A DNA stretch of 64,000 nucleotides, taken from assembly GCF_027186265.1 (NCBI RefSeq), contig NZ_CP114176.1, forward strand, positions 930,001-994,000, given 5' to 3'. Shown piece after piece: positions 15,842 to 25,106 of this stretch. A program made the position numbers and the translations under genes. This stretch comes from Lentibacillus daqui. GTDB lineage: Bacteria > Bacillota > Bacilli > Bacillales > Amphibacillaceae. The number at the start of each line of letters is the position of its first letter. The stretch's first letter is position 1. Below the pieces are notes generated by a model. That model was given only the letters and a program-made list of their open reading frames with translations, searched no databases and was not told the DNA's origin.

Positions 15842-17029
15842 ATGAAGCAAGCGTTGGAGGATATAAGGGTTCTTGATTTGTCGAGGGTTTTTGCGGGACC
15901 GGCTGGATCGATGATACTGGGTGATCTAGGAGCCGATGTGATTCGCGTGGAAGCGCCAGGAGGTACCGATAGTATTCGTGATTGGTGGCCTTTTGTTGAT
16001 AATGAAAGTACATACTATCTATCGGCAAACCGTAATAAGCGAGCGATTACATTGAATTTAAAAAAGGCGTCGGGAAAAAAACTTTTTTTAGATCTTGTCA
16101 AAAATGCTGATGTGGTAATAGAAAATTTTAAAACAGGTACGATGGAGCGTTTAGGATTAGCGTATTCTGCTTTGGAAAAGGTCAATCCAAAAATAATTAT
16201 GTGCTCAGTCACTGGATACGGTCAAACAGGTCCTTTTGCTAAAGAACCTGGTTTTGACCCGGTTTTGCAGGCGGTTGGCGGTTTAATGGATGTAACTGGT
16301 CAACCAGATGGAGAAGCAACACGTGTCGGGCTGCCAGTAGTAGACATTATGAGCTCATTATATACAGTAATTAGTATTCTTTCAGCAATAAGGATTAGAG
16401 ATTTAACCGGTGAAGGTCAACAGATTGACATTTCTTTATTGGATGTGCAAGTTAGCTCTCTAGCAAATGTCGCGAGTAGTTATTTAATGAAGGGGAATGT
16501 TTCCAAAAGAGTAGGGAACAATCATAACAATATTGTTCCCTATCAGGTATTTCAATGCAAGGATAAACCTCTCATGGTGGCCTGCGGGAATGATCGGCAG
16601 TTTCAGAAGTTTTCCGAAATACTTGGCATGCCTTCATGGAGTAAAGAGGCTAAATTTAAAACAAATGCCAAACGCATTCAAAATCGGGAAGAATTAACAG
16701 ACAAGATACAAAAAATAATGGTTTGGAAAGATGCAAATGAATGGTTTACACTACTTTCGGAAAAAGGAGTGCCTTCGGGTCCGGTCAATAATGTAAAAGA
16801 GGTGTTTGAACATCCGCAAGTTCAATCAAGAAAAATGGTTGAAGAAATACCACACCCTACTTTGGGTAAGGTGAAATTAGTGCGAAATCCAGTCATTTTT
16901 TCTAAAACGCCAATTTCGATTAAAAAACATCCCCCACTTTTGGGAGAACACACTGAACTATTTTTGCAGCAAGAGATGAGTCTTTCCAAAGAAGATATAG
17001 ATCAATTAAAAGAAGAAGGGGCTATTTAG
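15842..17029 (+). CDS. Class III CoA-transferase (CaiB/BaiF family)
   Basis: 395 residues from ATG 15842, preceded by AAGGAGG (the frame extends back to 15755 without a ribosome site). Family features are VLDLSRVFAGPAGSMILGDLGADVIRVE, GFDPVLQAVGGLMDVTG with the catalytic Asp region, and EHPQVQSRKMV near the end. It moves CoA from a donor thioester onto a free acid, matching uptake by the TRAP system upstream and oxidation by the adjacent dehydrogenase. Between 15701 and 15841 there is one weak cre-like match (15735-15748) and nothing else. Confidence 0.92.
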   Translation: MKQALEDIRVLDLSRVFAGPAGSMILGDLGADVIRVEAPGGTDSIRDWWPFVDNESTYYLSANRNKRAITLNLKKASGKKLFLDLVKNADVVIENFKTGTMERLGLAYSALEKVNPKIIMCSVTGYGQTGPFAKEPGFDPVLQAVGGLMDVTGQPDGEATRVGLPVVDIMSSLYTVISILSAIRIRDLTGEGQQIDISLLDVQVSSLANVASSYLMKGNVSKRVGNNHNNIVPYQVFQCKDKPLMVACGNDRQFQKFSEILGMPSWSKEAKFKTNAKRIQNREELTDKIQKIMVWKDANEWFTLLSEKGVPSGPVNNVKEVFEHPQVQSRKMVEEIPHPTLGKVKLVRNPVIFSKTPISIKKHPPLLGEHTELFLQQEMSLSKEDIDQLKEEGAI

Positions 17030-17134
17030 GGGTAAAGGAGGCCAGTAGATGCAGGTCAGTTCACTACGACTATTTGGTTGAAAGTTCCTTTTTTCTAGCC
17101 CATAATATTTATTAATATGGGGGGGGAGTACGAT

Positions 17135-17896
17135 ATGGTGAATTCACGTTTTAATCCAAATGTCATTTCCAAAGCTTTTGCAATCATCAGAGCATTTACC
17201 GATGAAAAATCAGACTGGGGAGTAAACGAACTGGCACGTTATCTGGAAATACCGGTAAGCTCCTTGCATCGTAATCTAAAAACGTTAAGAGATGAAAACA
17301 TATTAGGTATATCCGCCCAAACCGGAAAATACACCATTGGGCCCGAACTCGTTCGAATGGCTTCCATTATATCGTCACAAGTAGAAATCAAACAGGTTGC
17401 CAGAACATTCATGGAGGAAATTTCATCCACGATTACTGAATCTGTCTATTTAGGACTATATCATCCACAGCATAGGAAGATTTCCTTTGTTGAGGGCGTA
17501 CACAGCCAAAATCCTTTGCAATATGTTCTGGAAATCGGTGTGTTGCAATCTATCCATATTGCGGCAAGCGGAAAGGTCGTATTGGCTCACTTGGATGATG
17601 ATGAAATTCAGAGGATTTTTGAAAAAGAGGCGGTTGACATTGATGAACAGGAACAAATTTGTGATGAAATAAAGCTAATACGCGAACAAGGCTATATGAT
17701 TACTTTAGGTGAGCGATTGGCGGGTGCATCAGGTACTGCCGCTCCAATTTTTGATTCGACACAAAAGGTGATTGGTTGTATTACTTGTGTTATTCCTTTA
17801 AATCATTATGATGAAAAGCAAAAGTACAAAGTAGCAAAAAAAGTGATGGAAGGGGCGGCTAAGATTTCTTATGTTTTAGGATACAAGCAAGACTAA
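17135..17896 (+). CDS. IclR-family transcriptional regulator
   Basis: 253 residues. The winged HTH is at residues 10-60 (VISKAFAIIRAFTDEK and ELARYLEIPVSSLHRNLKTL), followed by the IclR effector domain with YLGLYHP, AASGKVVLAHL, EQGYMITLGERLAGASGTAAP and FDSTQKVIGCITC. ATG 17135 is chosen because a run of seven G and AG precedes it. It is the last gene of the TRAP/CoA cluster and probably controls it, with the imported acid or its CoA ester as ligand (inference). A terminator follows. Confidence 0.93.
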   Translation: MVNSRFNPNVISKAFAIIRAFTDEKSDWGVNELARYLEIPVSSLHRNLKTLRDENILGISAQTGKYTIGPELVRMASIISSQVEIKQVARTFMEEISSTITESVYLGLYHPQHRKISFVEGVHSQNPLQYVLEIGVLQSIHIAASGKVVLAHLDDDEIQRIFEKEAVDIDEQEQICDEIKLIREQGYMITLGERLAGASGTAAPIFDSTQKVIGCITCVIPLNHYDEKQKYKVAKKVMEGAAKISYVLGYKQD

Positions 17897-17903
17897 GTAT
17901 AGA

Positions 17904-17941
17904 TGGGACAGGGGATCGGATTTCCTGCCCCATTATTTTTT
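17904..17941 (+). terminator. Terminator closing the TRAP/IclR cluster
   Basis: TGGGACAGG (17904-17912) pairs with CCTGCCCCA (17924-17932) with one A/C mismatch, then a T-rich run to 17941. Confidence 0.85.
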
Positions 17942-18003
17942 ACAGAACAGAGATTGGAAAAAGAAACATTTATGTGTCCTAAAGCCCATTTTTCAAATAA
18001 GTA

Positions 18004-18032
18004 TTGACATCATTTTTTCAATAATATACAAT
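18004..18032 (+). promoter_or_regulatory. Sigma-A promoter of the sulfate assimilation operon
   Basis: Consensus TTGACA (18004-18009), a 17-base spacer and TACAAT (18027-18032), about 28 bases before the S-box aptamer. A near-ideal housekeeping promoter. Confidence 0.85.
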
Positions 18033-18060
18033 TCCTATAAAGTTAGTTTGATTTTAAGTT

Positions 18061-18230
18061 TTCTTATCATGAGAGGTGGAGGGAAAGGCCCGGTGAAGCT
18101 TCGGCAACAGGTTGTATGAAACACTGTGCCAAATCCTGCAGACATAGTCTGAAAGATAAGAAGGGAGCTAGGTTAGGATTTAAGTTCTGCCCCCTTCTTC
18201 TTCCAAAGCTGGAGGGGGGCTGGTTATATA
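18061..18230 (+). promoter_or_regulatory. SAM-I (S-box) riboswitch controlling sulfate assimilation
   Basis: The aptamer spans 18061-18162. P1 is TTCTTATC (18061-18068) with GATAAGAA (18155-18162). Conserved core blocks are GAGAGGTGGAGGGA, GCCC..TGAAGC, CGGCAACAGG and GTGCCAAATCC. The 3' strand of P1 overlaps a hairpin 18158-18168/18189-18199 (AAGAAGGGAGC with GCCCCCTTCTT, one mismatch), which in turn overlaps a second hairpin 18189-18198/18211-18220 (GCCCCCTTCT with GGAGGGGGGC). This gives the usual order of P1, antiterminator and terminator. The terminator is followed by TGGTTATATA, a poor T-run. High SAM should reduce expression of cysH and what follows. Confidence 0.93.
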
Positions 18231-18268
18231 CACGACTTTCACCTCAAATTATTATGGAGGGATGATAA

Positions 18269-19003
18269 ATGGAAAAGTCCCCGATTACGTACGACAATTT
18301 TCCTGGTGACCCTTTTAAAGATTTTCACCCGGTTGACGAGACACAAGGGGCATCTCCAATCTTACAATGGGCTTACGATTCATACGGAGATGGTGTTGTT
18401 TATGCTTGTAGCTTTGGTGCTGAGGGGATTGTATTAATTGATTTAATTTCAAAGGTGAAACAAGATGCAAGCGTTGTTTTTTTAGATACAGGGATTCATT
18501 TTCAAGAAACCTATGATTTGATTGATAAGGTAAAAGGTAAATATCCCGATCTTCGCATTGAATTAAAAAAGCCAGAGCTAACGTTGGAAGAACAAGCGGC
18601 GGAGTATGGTTCTGCCTTATGGACACGAAATCCGGATCAATGTTGTTTCATTCGGAAAATAAAACCACTGGAAGATGTTTTACAAGGCGCTCCTGCATGG
18701 ATTTCCGGTCTTCGCAGGGAGCAGTCGGCAAGTCGTAAACATACTGATTTTGTGAATAAGGATCAACGTTTCAAGTCAATTAAGATTTGCCCGCTTATTC
18801 ATTGGACGTGGGATGATGTATGGGCGTATATCAAAAACAATGATTTGCCATATAATGAACTACATGATCAGGGATATCCAAGCATTGGTTGTATTCCTTG
18901 TACGTCACGAGTAACGGATTCTGATGATCCCAGAGCAGGCAGATGGCAAGGATTTAATAAAACAGAGTGTGGATTGCATTTGCCAGGCAGTAACGGACAG
19001 TAA
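18269..19003 (+). CDS. cysH: Phospho/adenylyl-sulfate reductase CysH
   Basis: 244 residues. Reduces activated sulfate to sulfite with thioredoxin. PAPS-reductase core: VVYACSFGAEGIVLIDLI with the PP-loop, and GLRREQSASR. It carries both cysteine pairs of the [4Fe-4S] type, DQCCFIRK and IGCIPCTSR, as in B. subtilis CysH, which accepts APS as well as PAPS. An APS kinase (cysC) lies at the end of the cluster, so PAPS can be made. Start has GGAGGG 9 bases upstream. Directly under the S-box. Confidence 0.95.
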   Translation: MEKSPITYDNFPGDPFKDFHPVDETQGASPILQWAYDSYGDGVVYACSFGAEGIVLIDLISKVKQDASVVFLDTGIHFQETYDLIDKVKGKYPDLRIELKKPELTLEEQAAEYGSALWTRNPDQCCFIRKIKPLEDVLQGAPAWISGLRREQSASRKHTDFVNKDQRFKSIKICPLIHWTWDDVWAYIKNNDLPYNELHDQGYPSIGCIPCTSRVTDSDDPRAGRWQGFNKTECGLHLPGSNGQ

Positions 19004-19102
19004 CCTTATTGATATAATGGCTAATGACACTGTTTGTTTTAAACCTTAGTAAAGCGATATATTTAATAAATATAATTATGTTTATTGTGAGGTGAATTTG
19101 TT

Positions 19103-20941
19103 TTGGAATTACAAGTAAACAATAGCCCATTTAGTCAAGAACAAACCGATATTTTGCAACGTCTGCTTCCAACCTTGACAGAGACGCAAAAAGTTTGGCT
19201 GAGCGGATATTTGGCAGCTTCCCTGACAGTACAAAACGGGTTGACGGTGCCAAATCAGGAGCAAGCACCAACCAATATCGACCAACCCGCTTTAAGAGAA
19301 GTAACCATTTTATTCGGATCCGAGACCGGTAATGGGCAGACGTTGGCAGAGGAGCTAACTAAAAAAATAGAGGGGCAGGGTTTTAAGGTAACCTGCTCGG
19401 CCCTGGATGACTTTAAAGTAAAAAAGTTGAAGAATGTGCAAGACTTGCTGATTGTGACAGCCACGCATGGAGAAGGAGATCCTCCAGATAATGCCGTTTC
19501 CTTTTACGAATATTTGTTTAGCAGAAAAGCACCGAAACTAAAGGATTTGCGTTTTTCGGTACTTTCCTTGGGGGATCAGTCCTATGAGTTTTTCTGTCAA
19601 ACAGGGAAAGATTTTGATAAACGGTTGGAGGAGTTAGGTGGGGAAAGACTTCATCCACGGGTTGATTGTGATGTTGATTTTGATGAACCCGCAGAAGAAT
19701 GGATAAACGGTGTATTAGAAAAAGTGTGTGAAGCGAAAAAAGCCGTTCCGCAATCGGACGATGCACATACCCAACAGGTGGGGAGTCAAACACAAGAACA
19801 TGATCTGCCAACCTATTCCAGAACTAATCCATTTCAGGCAGAAATCTTGGAAAATCTCAATTTGAATGGTCGCGGATCAAATAAAGAAACGCGTCATCTG
19901 GAATTATCACTGGAGGGGTCTAATTTTTCCTTTGAACCGGGTGATAGTGTAGGGATCATCCCGGAAAACGATCCAATTCTGGTAAATCAACTGATCCACG
20001 AGATGAACTGGGATCCTGAAGAAACTGTACCGGTAAATAAAAAAGGTGATATTCGTTCGATTTATGATGCATTGCATAAAAACCTGGAAATTACCTGTCT
20101 GACAAAACCACTCATGCAAAAAGCGGCGGAGATTTTCCGAAATGATAAGTTGGTGGATTTAGTTGCACCAGGGCAGGAGGAAACGTTGAAAGATTATCTT
20201 GTTGGCAGGGATTTGCTTGATTTGATCAATGACTTTCCGCCAACACGGGAGCTGACACCAGGCGAATTTGTACAGATTCTTAGAAAGATACCACCAAGAC
20301 TTTATTCGATTACAAGCAGCCATAAAGCAAATCCGGATGAAGTTCACTTAACGATTGGAACGGTTCGCTATCATGCCCATAATCGCGATCGAGCTGGTGT
20401 CTGTTCGCTTCAGACGGCTGAACGATTGGAACCTGGTGATCGATTACCGGTTTATATTCAGCATAATCCGAATTTTAAGCTTCCTGCCGATCCAGATGTT
20501 CCCGTGATTATGGTTGGACCTGGTACGGGAGTCGCGCCTTACCGGGCTTTTATGGAAGAACGAGAAGAGTTAGAAGCAAAAGGGAAAACGTGGTTATTCT
20601 TTGGCGATCAACATTTTACTAGTGACTTCCTTTATCAAGTCGAATGGCAAAACTGGTTGAAGGAAGGTTACCTAACCCGATTGGATGTCGCATTTTCACG
20701 TGATTCCAAGGAAAAAGTATATGTGCAAAACATGATGCTGGAAAATAGCCGGGATCTTTATCAATGGCTCGAGGAAGGTGCCCACGTTTATGTCTGCGGT
20801 GATGAAAAGCGAATGGCAAAGGATGTTCACCAAACGCTAATCACTATTGTGGAACAAGAAGCTGGTATGACGCATGAGGAAGCCGAACAGTACTTGAAAG
20901 AAATGCGACAGCAGAAACGGTATCAACGGGATGTCTATTAG
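19103..20941 (+). CDS. cysJ: Sulfite reductase flavoprotein alpha subunit CysJ
   Basis: 612 residues from a TTG start with GAGGTG 8 bases upstream. Order of domains: N-terminal flavodoxin (ILFGSETGNGQTLAEEL, TATHGEGDPPDNA, LGDQSYEFFCQ), FAD-binding linker, then NADPH-ferredoxin reductase module (PRLYSITSS, MVGPGTGVAPYRAFM, YVCGDEKRMAKDVH, ending KRYQRDVY). It carries electrons from NADPH through FAD and FMN to CysI. Length is normal. Its stop overlaps an upstream in-frame extension of cysI but lies 41 bases before the preferred cysI start. Confidence 0.96.
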   Translation: MELQVNNSPFSQEQTDILQRLLPTLTETQKVWLSGYLAASLTVQNGLTVPNQEQAPTNIDQPALREVTILFGSETGNGQTLAEELTKKIEGQGFKVTCSALDDFKVKKLKNVQDLLIVTATHGEGDPPDNAVSFYEYLFSRKAPKLKDLRFSVLSLGDQSYEFFCQTGKDFDKRLEELGGERLHPRVDCDVDFDEPAEEWINGVLEKVCEAKKAVPQSDDAHTQQVGSQTQEHDLPTYSRTNPFQAEILENLNLNGRGSNKETRHLELSLEGSNFSFEPGDSVGIIPENDPILVNQLIHEMNWDPEETVPVNKKGDIRSIYDALHKNLEITCLTKPLMQKAAEIFRNDKLVDLVAPGQEETLKDYLVGRDLLDLINDFPPTRELTPGEFVQILRKIPPRLYSITSSHKANPDEVHLTIGTVRYHAHNRDRAGVCSLQTAERLEPGDRLPVYIQHNPNFKLPADPDVPVIMVGPGTGVAPYRAFMEEREELEAKGKTWLFFGDQHFTSDFLYQVEWQNWLKEGYLTRLDVAFSRDSKEKVYVQNMMLENSRDLYQWLEEGAHVYVCGDEKRMAKDVHQTLITIVEQEAGMTHEEAEQYLKEMRQQKRYQRDVY

Positions 20942-20981
20942 TGAGCAAGAAATAGAAGACAAAAAGGGAAGGAGCTTGACG

Positions 20982-22715
20982 ATGGCAGCGTATGATTCAT
21001 TTAAACAGGATGGGCCACCGAGTGATCTGGAACGAATAAAGGATGAAAGTAACTATTTACGGGGGACGATTCAACAAGGATTGGCGGATCGAATCACAGG
21101 GGCTATATCGGATGACGATACGAAGCTGTTAAAGTTTCATGGAAGCTACCAGCAGGATGACCGGGATATTCGGGATGAACGACGTCGTAAAAAACTGGAA
21201 CCGGCTTACCAATTCATGTTACGTGTGCGAGCCCCAGGTGGTGTCGCAACGCCTGAACAGTGGCTGGTTATGGACGATTTAGCAACCAAATATGCGGATG
21301 ACACTTTGAAATTAACGACAAGGCAATCATTTCAAATGCATGGGATTCTAAAATGGAACCTAAAGCAGACGATCAAAGAAGTGAATGAGGCATTGATGAA
21401 TACCTTGGCTGCTTGTGGTGACGTTAACCGGAATGTCATGTGTAACCCGAATCCGTATCAATCTGCAGTTCATAAAGAAGTTTACGAGCTTTCCCAACAA
21501 ATCAGTGAACACTTGTCACCAAAAACAAACGCTTACCACGAGATTTGGCTGGATAAGATGAAAGTGGTTGATACCAAAGAGCAAGAGGATATCGAACCAT
21601 TGTATGGCCGCTTTTACCTGCCGAGAAAATTTAAAATTGGTTTAGCGGTTCCACCATCCAACGACATTGATGTGTTTTCACAGGATCTCGGACTGATTGC
21701 GATCCTGGGAGACGGAAAATTAATAGGATTTAATATAGCGGTTGGCGGTGGTATGGGAAGCACCCATGGTGAACCGGAAACATATCCACAGGTTGCAAAA
21801 GTGATTGGCTTTTGTTCAAAGGATAATGTCATCGAGGTAGCGGAGAAAGTCATGACGATTCAACGAGATTATGGTAATCGCTCGAATCGGAAGAACGCCC
21901 GTTTCAAGTATACGATCGACGCCCATGGTCTGGATTGGTTTAAGACTGAGTTAACTGAACGTCTCGGTTGGGAATTAGAGGCCGCACATCCTTATCATTT
22001 TGCTCGTAATGGGGATCGATATGGCTGGGTAAAGGGTGATGGTAAATGGCACCTAACGTTATTTCTGCAAAATGGTCGTGTGAAGAATACGGATGATTAT
22101 GCGCTCAAGACTGGATTAAGAGAAATTGCTAAAGTTCATACTGGAGATTTCCGGCTTACTGCAAATCAAAATTTGATTATTGCCAATGTCGCGAATGAAA
22201 AATTGGAGGAAATCAATGAACTGGTAAAAAAATATGGATTGACAGATGGAAAACAACACTCTGCATTAAAACGGAATTCCATGGCATGTGTTGCTTTCCC
22301 AACATGCGGTTTAGCCATGGCTGAGTCGGAACGGTATTTGCCTGCTCTGCTTGAGAAGATAGAAGAAATTTTGGATGAGGTCGGTTTACGGGAAGAAGAA
22401 ATTGTTATTCGCATGTCAGGATGTCCCAATGGCTGTTCACGACCCGCGCTTGCGGAAATCGCCTTTATCGGGAAAGCACCGGGAAAATATAATATGTACC
22501 TTGGTGGTGGTTTTACCGGCGACCGTTTAAATCGTCTTTATCGAGAAAATATCGGGGAGCAAGAAATTTTGGAAAACCTCCGTACCATCCTAACTGATTA
22601 TGCTGACAATCGTTATGAAGGAGAACATTTTGGTGATTATGTGATCCGCGCCGGTTATGTAGATAAAGTAACAGATGGACGTGATTTCCATGCAACCAAC
22701 CAATATAAGGAATAA
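20982..22715 (+). CDS. cysI: Sulfite reductase hemoprotein beta subunit CysI
   Basis: 577 residues. Six-electron reduction of sulfite to sulfide at a siroheme coupled to a [4Fe-4S] cluster. The cluster and siroheme ligands are in FPTCGLAMAESER and SGCPNGCSRPALAEIAF. RQSFQMHGILKWNLKQTI is the conserved sulfite/nitrite reductase half-domain. AAGGAG (20969-20974) ends 7 bases before ATG 20982; an earlier ATG at 20931 overlaps cysJ and has no ribosome site. The siroheme genes follow in the same operon. Confidence 0.96.
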   Translation: MAAYDSFKQDGPPSDLERIKDESNYLRGTIQQGLADRITGAISDDDTKLLKFHGSYQQDDRDIRDERRRKKLEPAYQFMLRVRAPGGVATPEQWLVMDDLATKYADDTLKLTTRQSFQMHGILKWNLKQTIKEVNEALMNTLAACGDVNRNVMCNPNPYQSAVHKEVYELSQQISEHLSPKTNAYHEIWLDKMKVVDTKEQEDIEPLYGRFYLPRKFKIGLAVPPSNDIDVFSQDLGLIAILGDGKLIGFNIAVGGGMGSTHGEPETYPQVAKVIGFCSKDNVIEVAEKVMTIQRDYGNRSNRKNARFKYTIDAHGLDWFKTELTERLGWELEAAHPYHFARNGDRYGWVKGDGKWHLTLFLQNGRVKNTDDYALKTGLREIAKVHTGDFRLTANQNLIIANVANEKLEEINELVKKYGLTDGKQHSALKRNSMACVAFPTCGLAMAESERYLPALLEKIEEILDEVGLREEEIVIRMSGCPNGCSRPALAEIAFIGKAPGKYNMYLGGGFTGDRLNRLYRENIGEQEILENLRTILTDYADNRYEGEHFGDYVIRAGYVDKVTDGRDFHATNQYKE

Positions 22716-22749
22716 TGAAGTTGCTCAAGCACATACGGGAGGAGAATCG

Positions 22750-23535
22750 GTGGACATGATGGGAAAAGTTTACTTGATAGGCGCGGGTCCCGGTGATCCG
22801 GATTTGATTACAGTCAAAGGAATCAAAGCACTTCAGCAATCAGATGTTACTTTATATGATCGTTTAGTGAATACAGAACTTTTAACCCATGCTGCAGATG
22901 AAGCGGAACTTGTTTATTGCGGAAAAGGGCCTAATCAGCATTCGCTTACCCAATTGGAGATCAATGACTTGCTTTATCAATTTTCAAGCCAAGGTAAAGT
23001 TGTCAGCCGGTTAAAGGGTGGAGATCCGTTTATTTTTGGCAGAGGCGGGGAGGAAGCAGCGTTTTTACATGCGAATGGAATTGCCTTTGAAATTGTCCCG
23101 GGGATTACATCGGGATCAGCGGCACCAGCTTATGCCGGTATTCCATTAACGCATCGGGATTACAGCTCATCGGTAACGTTTATTTCCGGCGTGAACAAAA
23201 GCCTTGAAGCCTCGGAAAAGTATTGGGAGCATCTAGCTCAAGGAGTGGATACCCTTTGTATCTATATGGGCGTCAAGAATCTGCCACTTATTTGCAGTAA
23301 ACTGATTCGTTATGGCTGTCAGGCGGATACTCCTGTTGCATTAATACACTGTGGAACAACAGAACAGCAGCAAACGGTAACTGGAACATTAGGCAACATT
23401 ACAAAAAGGGGTAATACGATTAAAAATCCAGCGATGATTGTTATCGGCGAGGTGGTCAAACTACGGGAGCAACTACAATGGTTTGAACAACTGTCGGTAG
23501 AAAATGAATTTTCGGTGTCTGCGGTCATCGGTTAA
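22750..23535 (+). CDS. cobA: Uroporphyrinogen-III C-methyltransferase (SUMT)
   Basis: 261 residues. Makes precorrin-2 from uroporphyrinogen III with two SAM. Motifs: VYLIGAGPGDPDLITVKG, YDRLVN, VVSRLKGGDPFIFGRGGEE and VPGITSGSAAPAYAGIPLTHR. GGGAGGAG is 7 bases before GTG 22750 (ATG at 22756 and 22759 are alternatives); the frame upstream to 22675 overlaps cysI. It supplies siroheme for CysI together with the next two genes. Also called sumT or, as part of a larger protein, cysG. Confidence 0.94.
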   Translation: MDMMGKVYLIGAGPGDPDLITVKGIKALQQSDVTLYDRLVNTELLTHAADEAELVYCGKGPNQHSLTQLEINDLLYQFSSQGKVVSRLKGGDPFIFGRGGEEAAFLHANGIAFEIVPGITSGSAAPAYAGIPLTHRDYSSSVTFISGVNKSLEASEKYWEHLAQGVDTLCIYMGVKNLPLICSKLIRYGCQADTPVALIHCGTTEQQQTVTGTLGNITKRGNTIKNPAMIVIGEVVKLREQLQWFEQLSVENEFSVSAVIG

Positions 23536-23549
23536 TTGGAGGAATATGC

Positions 23550-24287
23550 ATGCAAGGAGTACTGTATGTCAGCCATGGCAGCCGAATATCTGAAGCGACT
23601 GCTGAGGCGATTAGCTGTATTTCAGCCGTCATCAAACAAGTGGATGTACCGCTTCAGGAAATTTGCTTCTTGGAACTCGCGGAGCCAAATATGGAACAGG
23701 GAGTAGAAAAACTCGTGGATCATGGAGCATCGAGGATAGCGGTGGTTCCGGTTCTGCTCTTAAGTGCTGGTCATTATTACAAAGATATACCAGCCGAGCT
23801 TACTGAGATCAGGAAAAAGTATCCTTTCATCACCTTTACCTATGGGCAGCCATTGGGGGTGCAGAATCGCTTTACTCAAATTTTGCTGGAACGCATTGCG
23901 GAAACAGGTCAATCGGTTAGGGAGGATTCCAAAATACTGGTTGTTGGGCGTGGCAGTCACAATCCCCAAACAAAAAAGGATATCAGCCAGGTTAAGACAA
24001 ACTTGCAAAAAAGCATGCCTGCTGTACAAGTAGATTATTGCTTTTTGGCCGCATGCGAACCTTCATTTGAGCAACAGCTTCATGTGTCATTGCAAGAAGG
24101 GTTTTCCAAACTGTTCATTGTTCCTTATTTATGGTTTACCGGATTGCTGATGCGTTCAATACAGGAGAAAGCACGGGAACGAACAAATCCGAAGACGGAT
24201 ATTATCGTTTGTCGACAACTTGGGGATCATCCGACTATGAAACAGGGACTTAAACAGCGTGTGTATGAGGCGCTGTCACTAAAATAG
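23550..24287 (+). CDS. sirB: Sirohydrochlorin ferrochelatase (CbiX/SirB type)
   Basis: 245 residues with two CbiX half-domains. YVSHGSR at the start and LLSAGHYYKDIP supply the metal-binding histidines; a second, diverged half follows (VVGRGSHNPQTKKD). It inserts iron into sirohydrochlorin to form siroheme. It lies between the methyltransferase and the dehydrogenase of the same pathway. A cobalt chelatase is the alternative reading, but the sulfite reductase context favours iron. Confidence 0.9.
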   Translation: MQGVLYVSHGSRISEATAEAISCISAVIKQVDVPLQEICFLELAEPNMEQGVEKLVDHGASRIAVVPVLLLSAGHYYKDIPAELTEIRKKYPFITFTYGQPLGVQNRFTQILLERIAETGQSVREDSKILVVGRGSHNPQTKKDISQVKTNLQKSMPAVQVDYCFLAACEPSFEQQLHVSLQEGFSKLFIVPYLWFTGLLMRSIQEKARERTNPKTDIIVCRQLGDHPTMKQGLKQRVYEALSLK

Positions 24288-24323
24288 ATGTTTACCCAAG
24301 TTTATAAAAAAGGATGTTGGTAA

Positions 24324-24968
24324 ATGGCTTTTCTACCTTTCATGATTGATTTAACAGATAAAAAAGTCGTTATCGTTGGTGGGGGACGTGTTGCCGAGCG
24401 AAGAATTCGATTTTTGCTCGAAAGTGGGGCATACATGACGGTGATCAGTCCAGAAATAGATGAAGGGGTTCGCATGTTATGGGAAGAAGGGTACGTAAGC
24501 TGGAAACAAAAGCATATTGAAGCAAACGATCTTCTTCATGCATTCCTGATTATTGTTGCCACAAATAACCCTACAGTAAATCAGGCTGTCACCAAAGCTG
24601 TACCGGAAACATCCTTAGTAAATGCTGCTGCAGATGCTGAACAAGGGAATGTTCAATTTCCAGCTCACTTACAGCAAGGGAAATTATCGATCGGTATTGC
24701 CACAAATGGTGCAAGTCCAATTCTGGCAGCAAAAATAAAAACCAAGCTAGCCACGATATATGACAAAAGCTACGGAGAATATGTTGACTTTTTGTATGAG
24801 AGTCGCCAGCTAATCAAACGGTCGTTGCTAACGCAAAAGGTCCGGACGCTTCTATTAAAGGAATTAATGGACGAAAGCTTTTTAAACAAACAAAAGCAAA
24901 TCATCACCCTGGATTGGCTGAAAAACCTGGTAAAAGAGGAGGAACATGATGGGGTGAACCGGAAGTAA
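24324..24968 (+). CDS. sirC: Precorrin-2 dehydrogenase (SirC/Met8 type)
   Basis: 214 residues. NAD-dependent oxidation of precorrin-2 to sirohydrochlorin. The Rossmann motif KKVVIVGGGRVAERRIRFLL and the Met8 signatures IIVATNNPTVN, VNAAADAEQGNVQFPA and GIATNGASPILAAKIK are clear. It completes a three-gene siroheme set. AAAGGATG lies just before the ATG. The C-terminal third is helical and variable, as usual. Confidence 0.93.
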   Translation: MAFLPFMIDLTDKKVVIVGGGRVAERRIRFLLESGAYMTVISPEIDEGVRMLWEEGYVSWKQKHIEANDLLHAFLIIVATNNPTVNQAVTKAVPETSLVNAAADAEQGNVQFPAHLQQGKLSIGIATNGASPILAAKIKTKLATIYDKSYGEYVDFLYESRQLIKRSLLTQKVRTLLLKELMDESFLNKQKQIITLDWLKNLVKEEEHDGVNRK

Positions 24969-25106
24969 ACAACTAAAAGAACATCATGTTCCACATGTCT
25001 TTTATTTCGATTAGCCAAAGACGGGTGCCATGATAGTTGAGCTGAATGCTATTTTGCCAGAATATTAGCTTTTTGAAAGGATAATAAGGAAAAGGTGGGT
25101 TATCGC

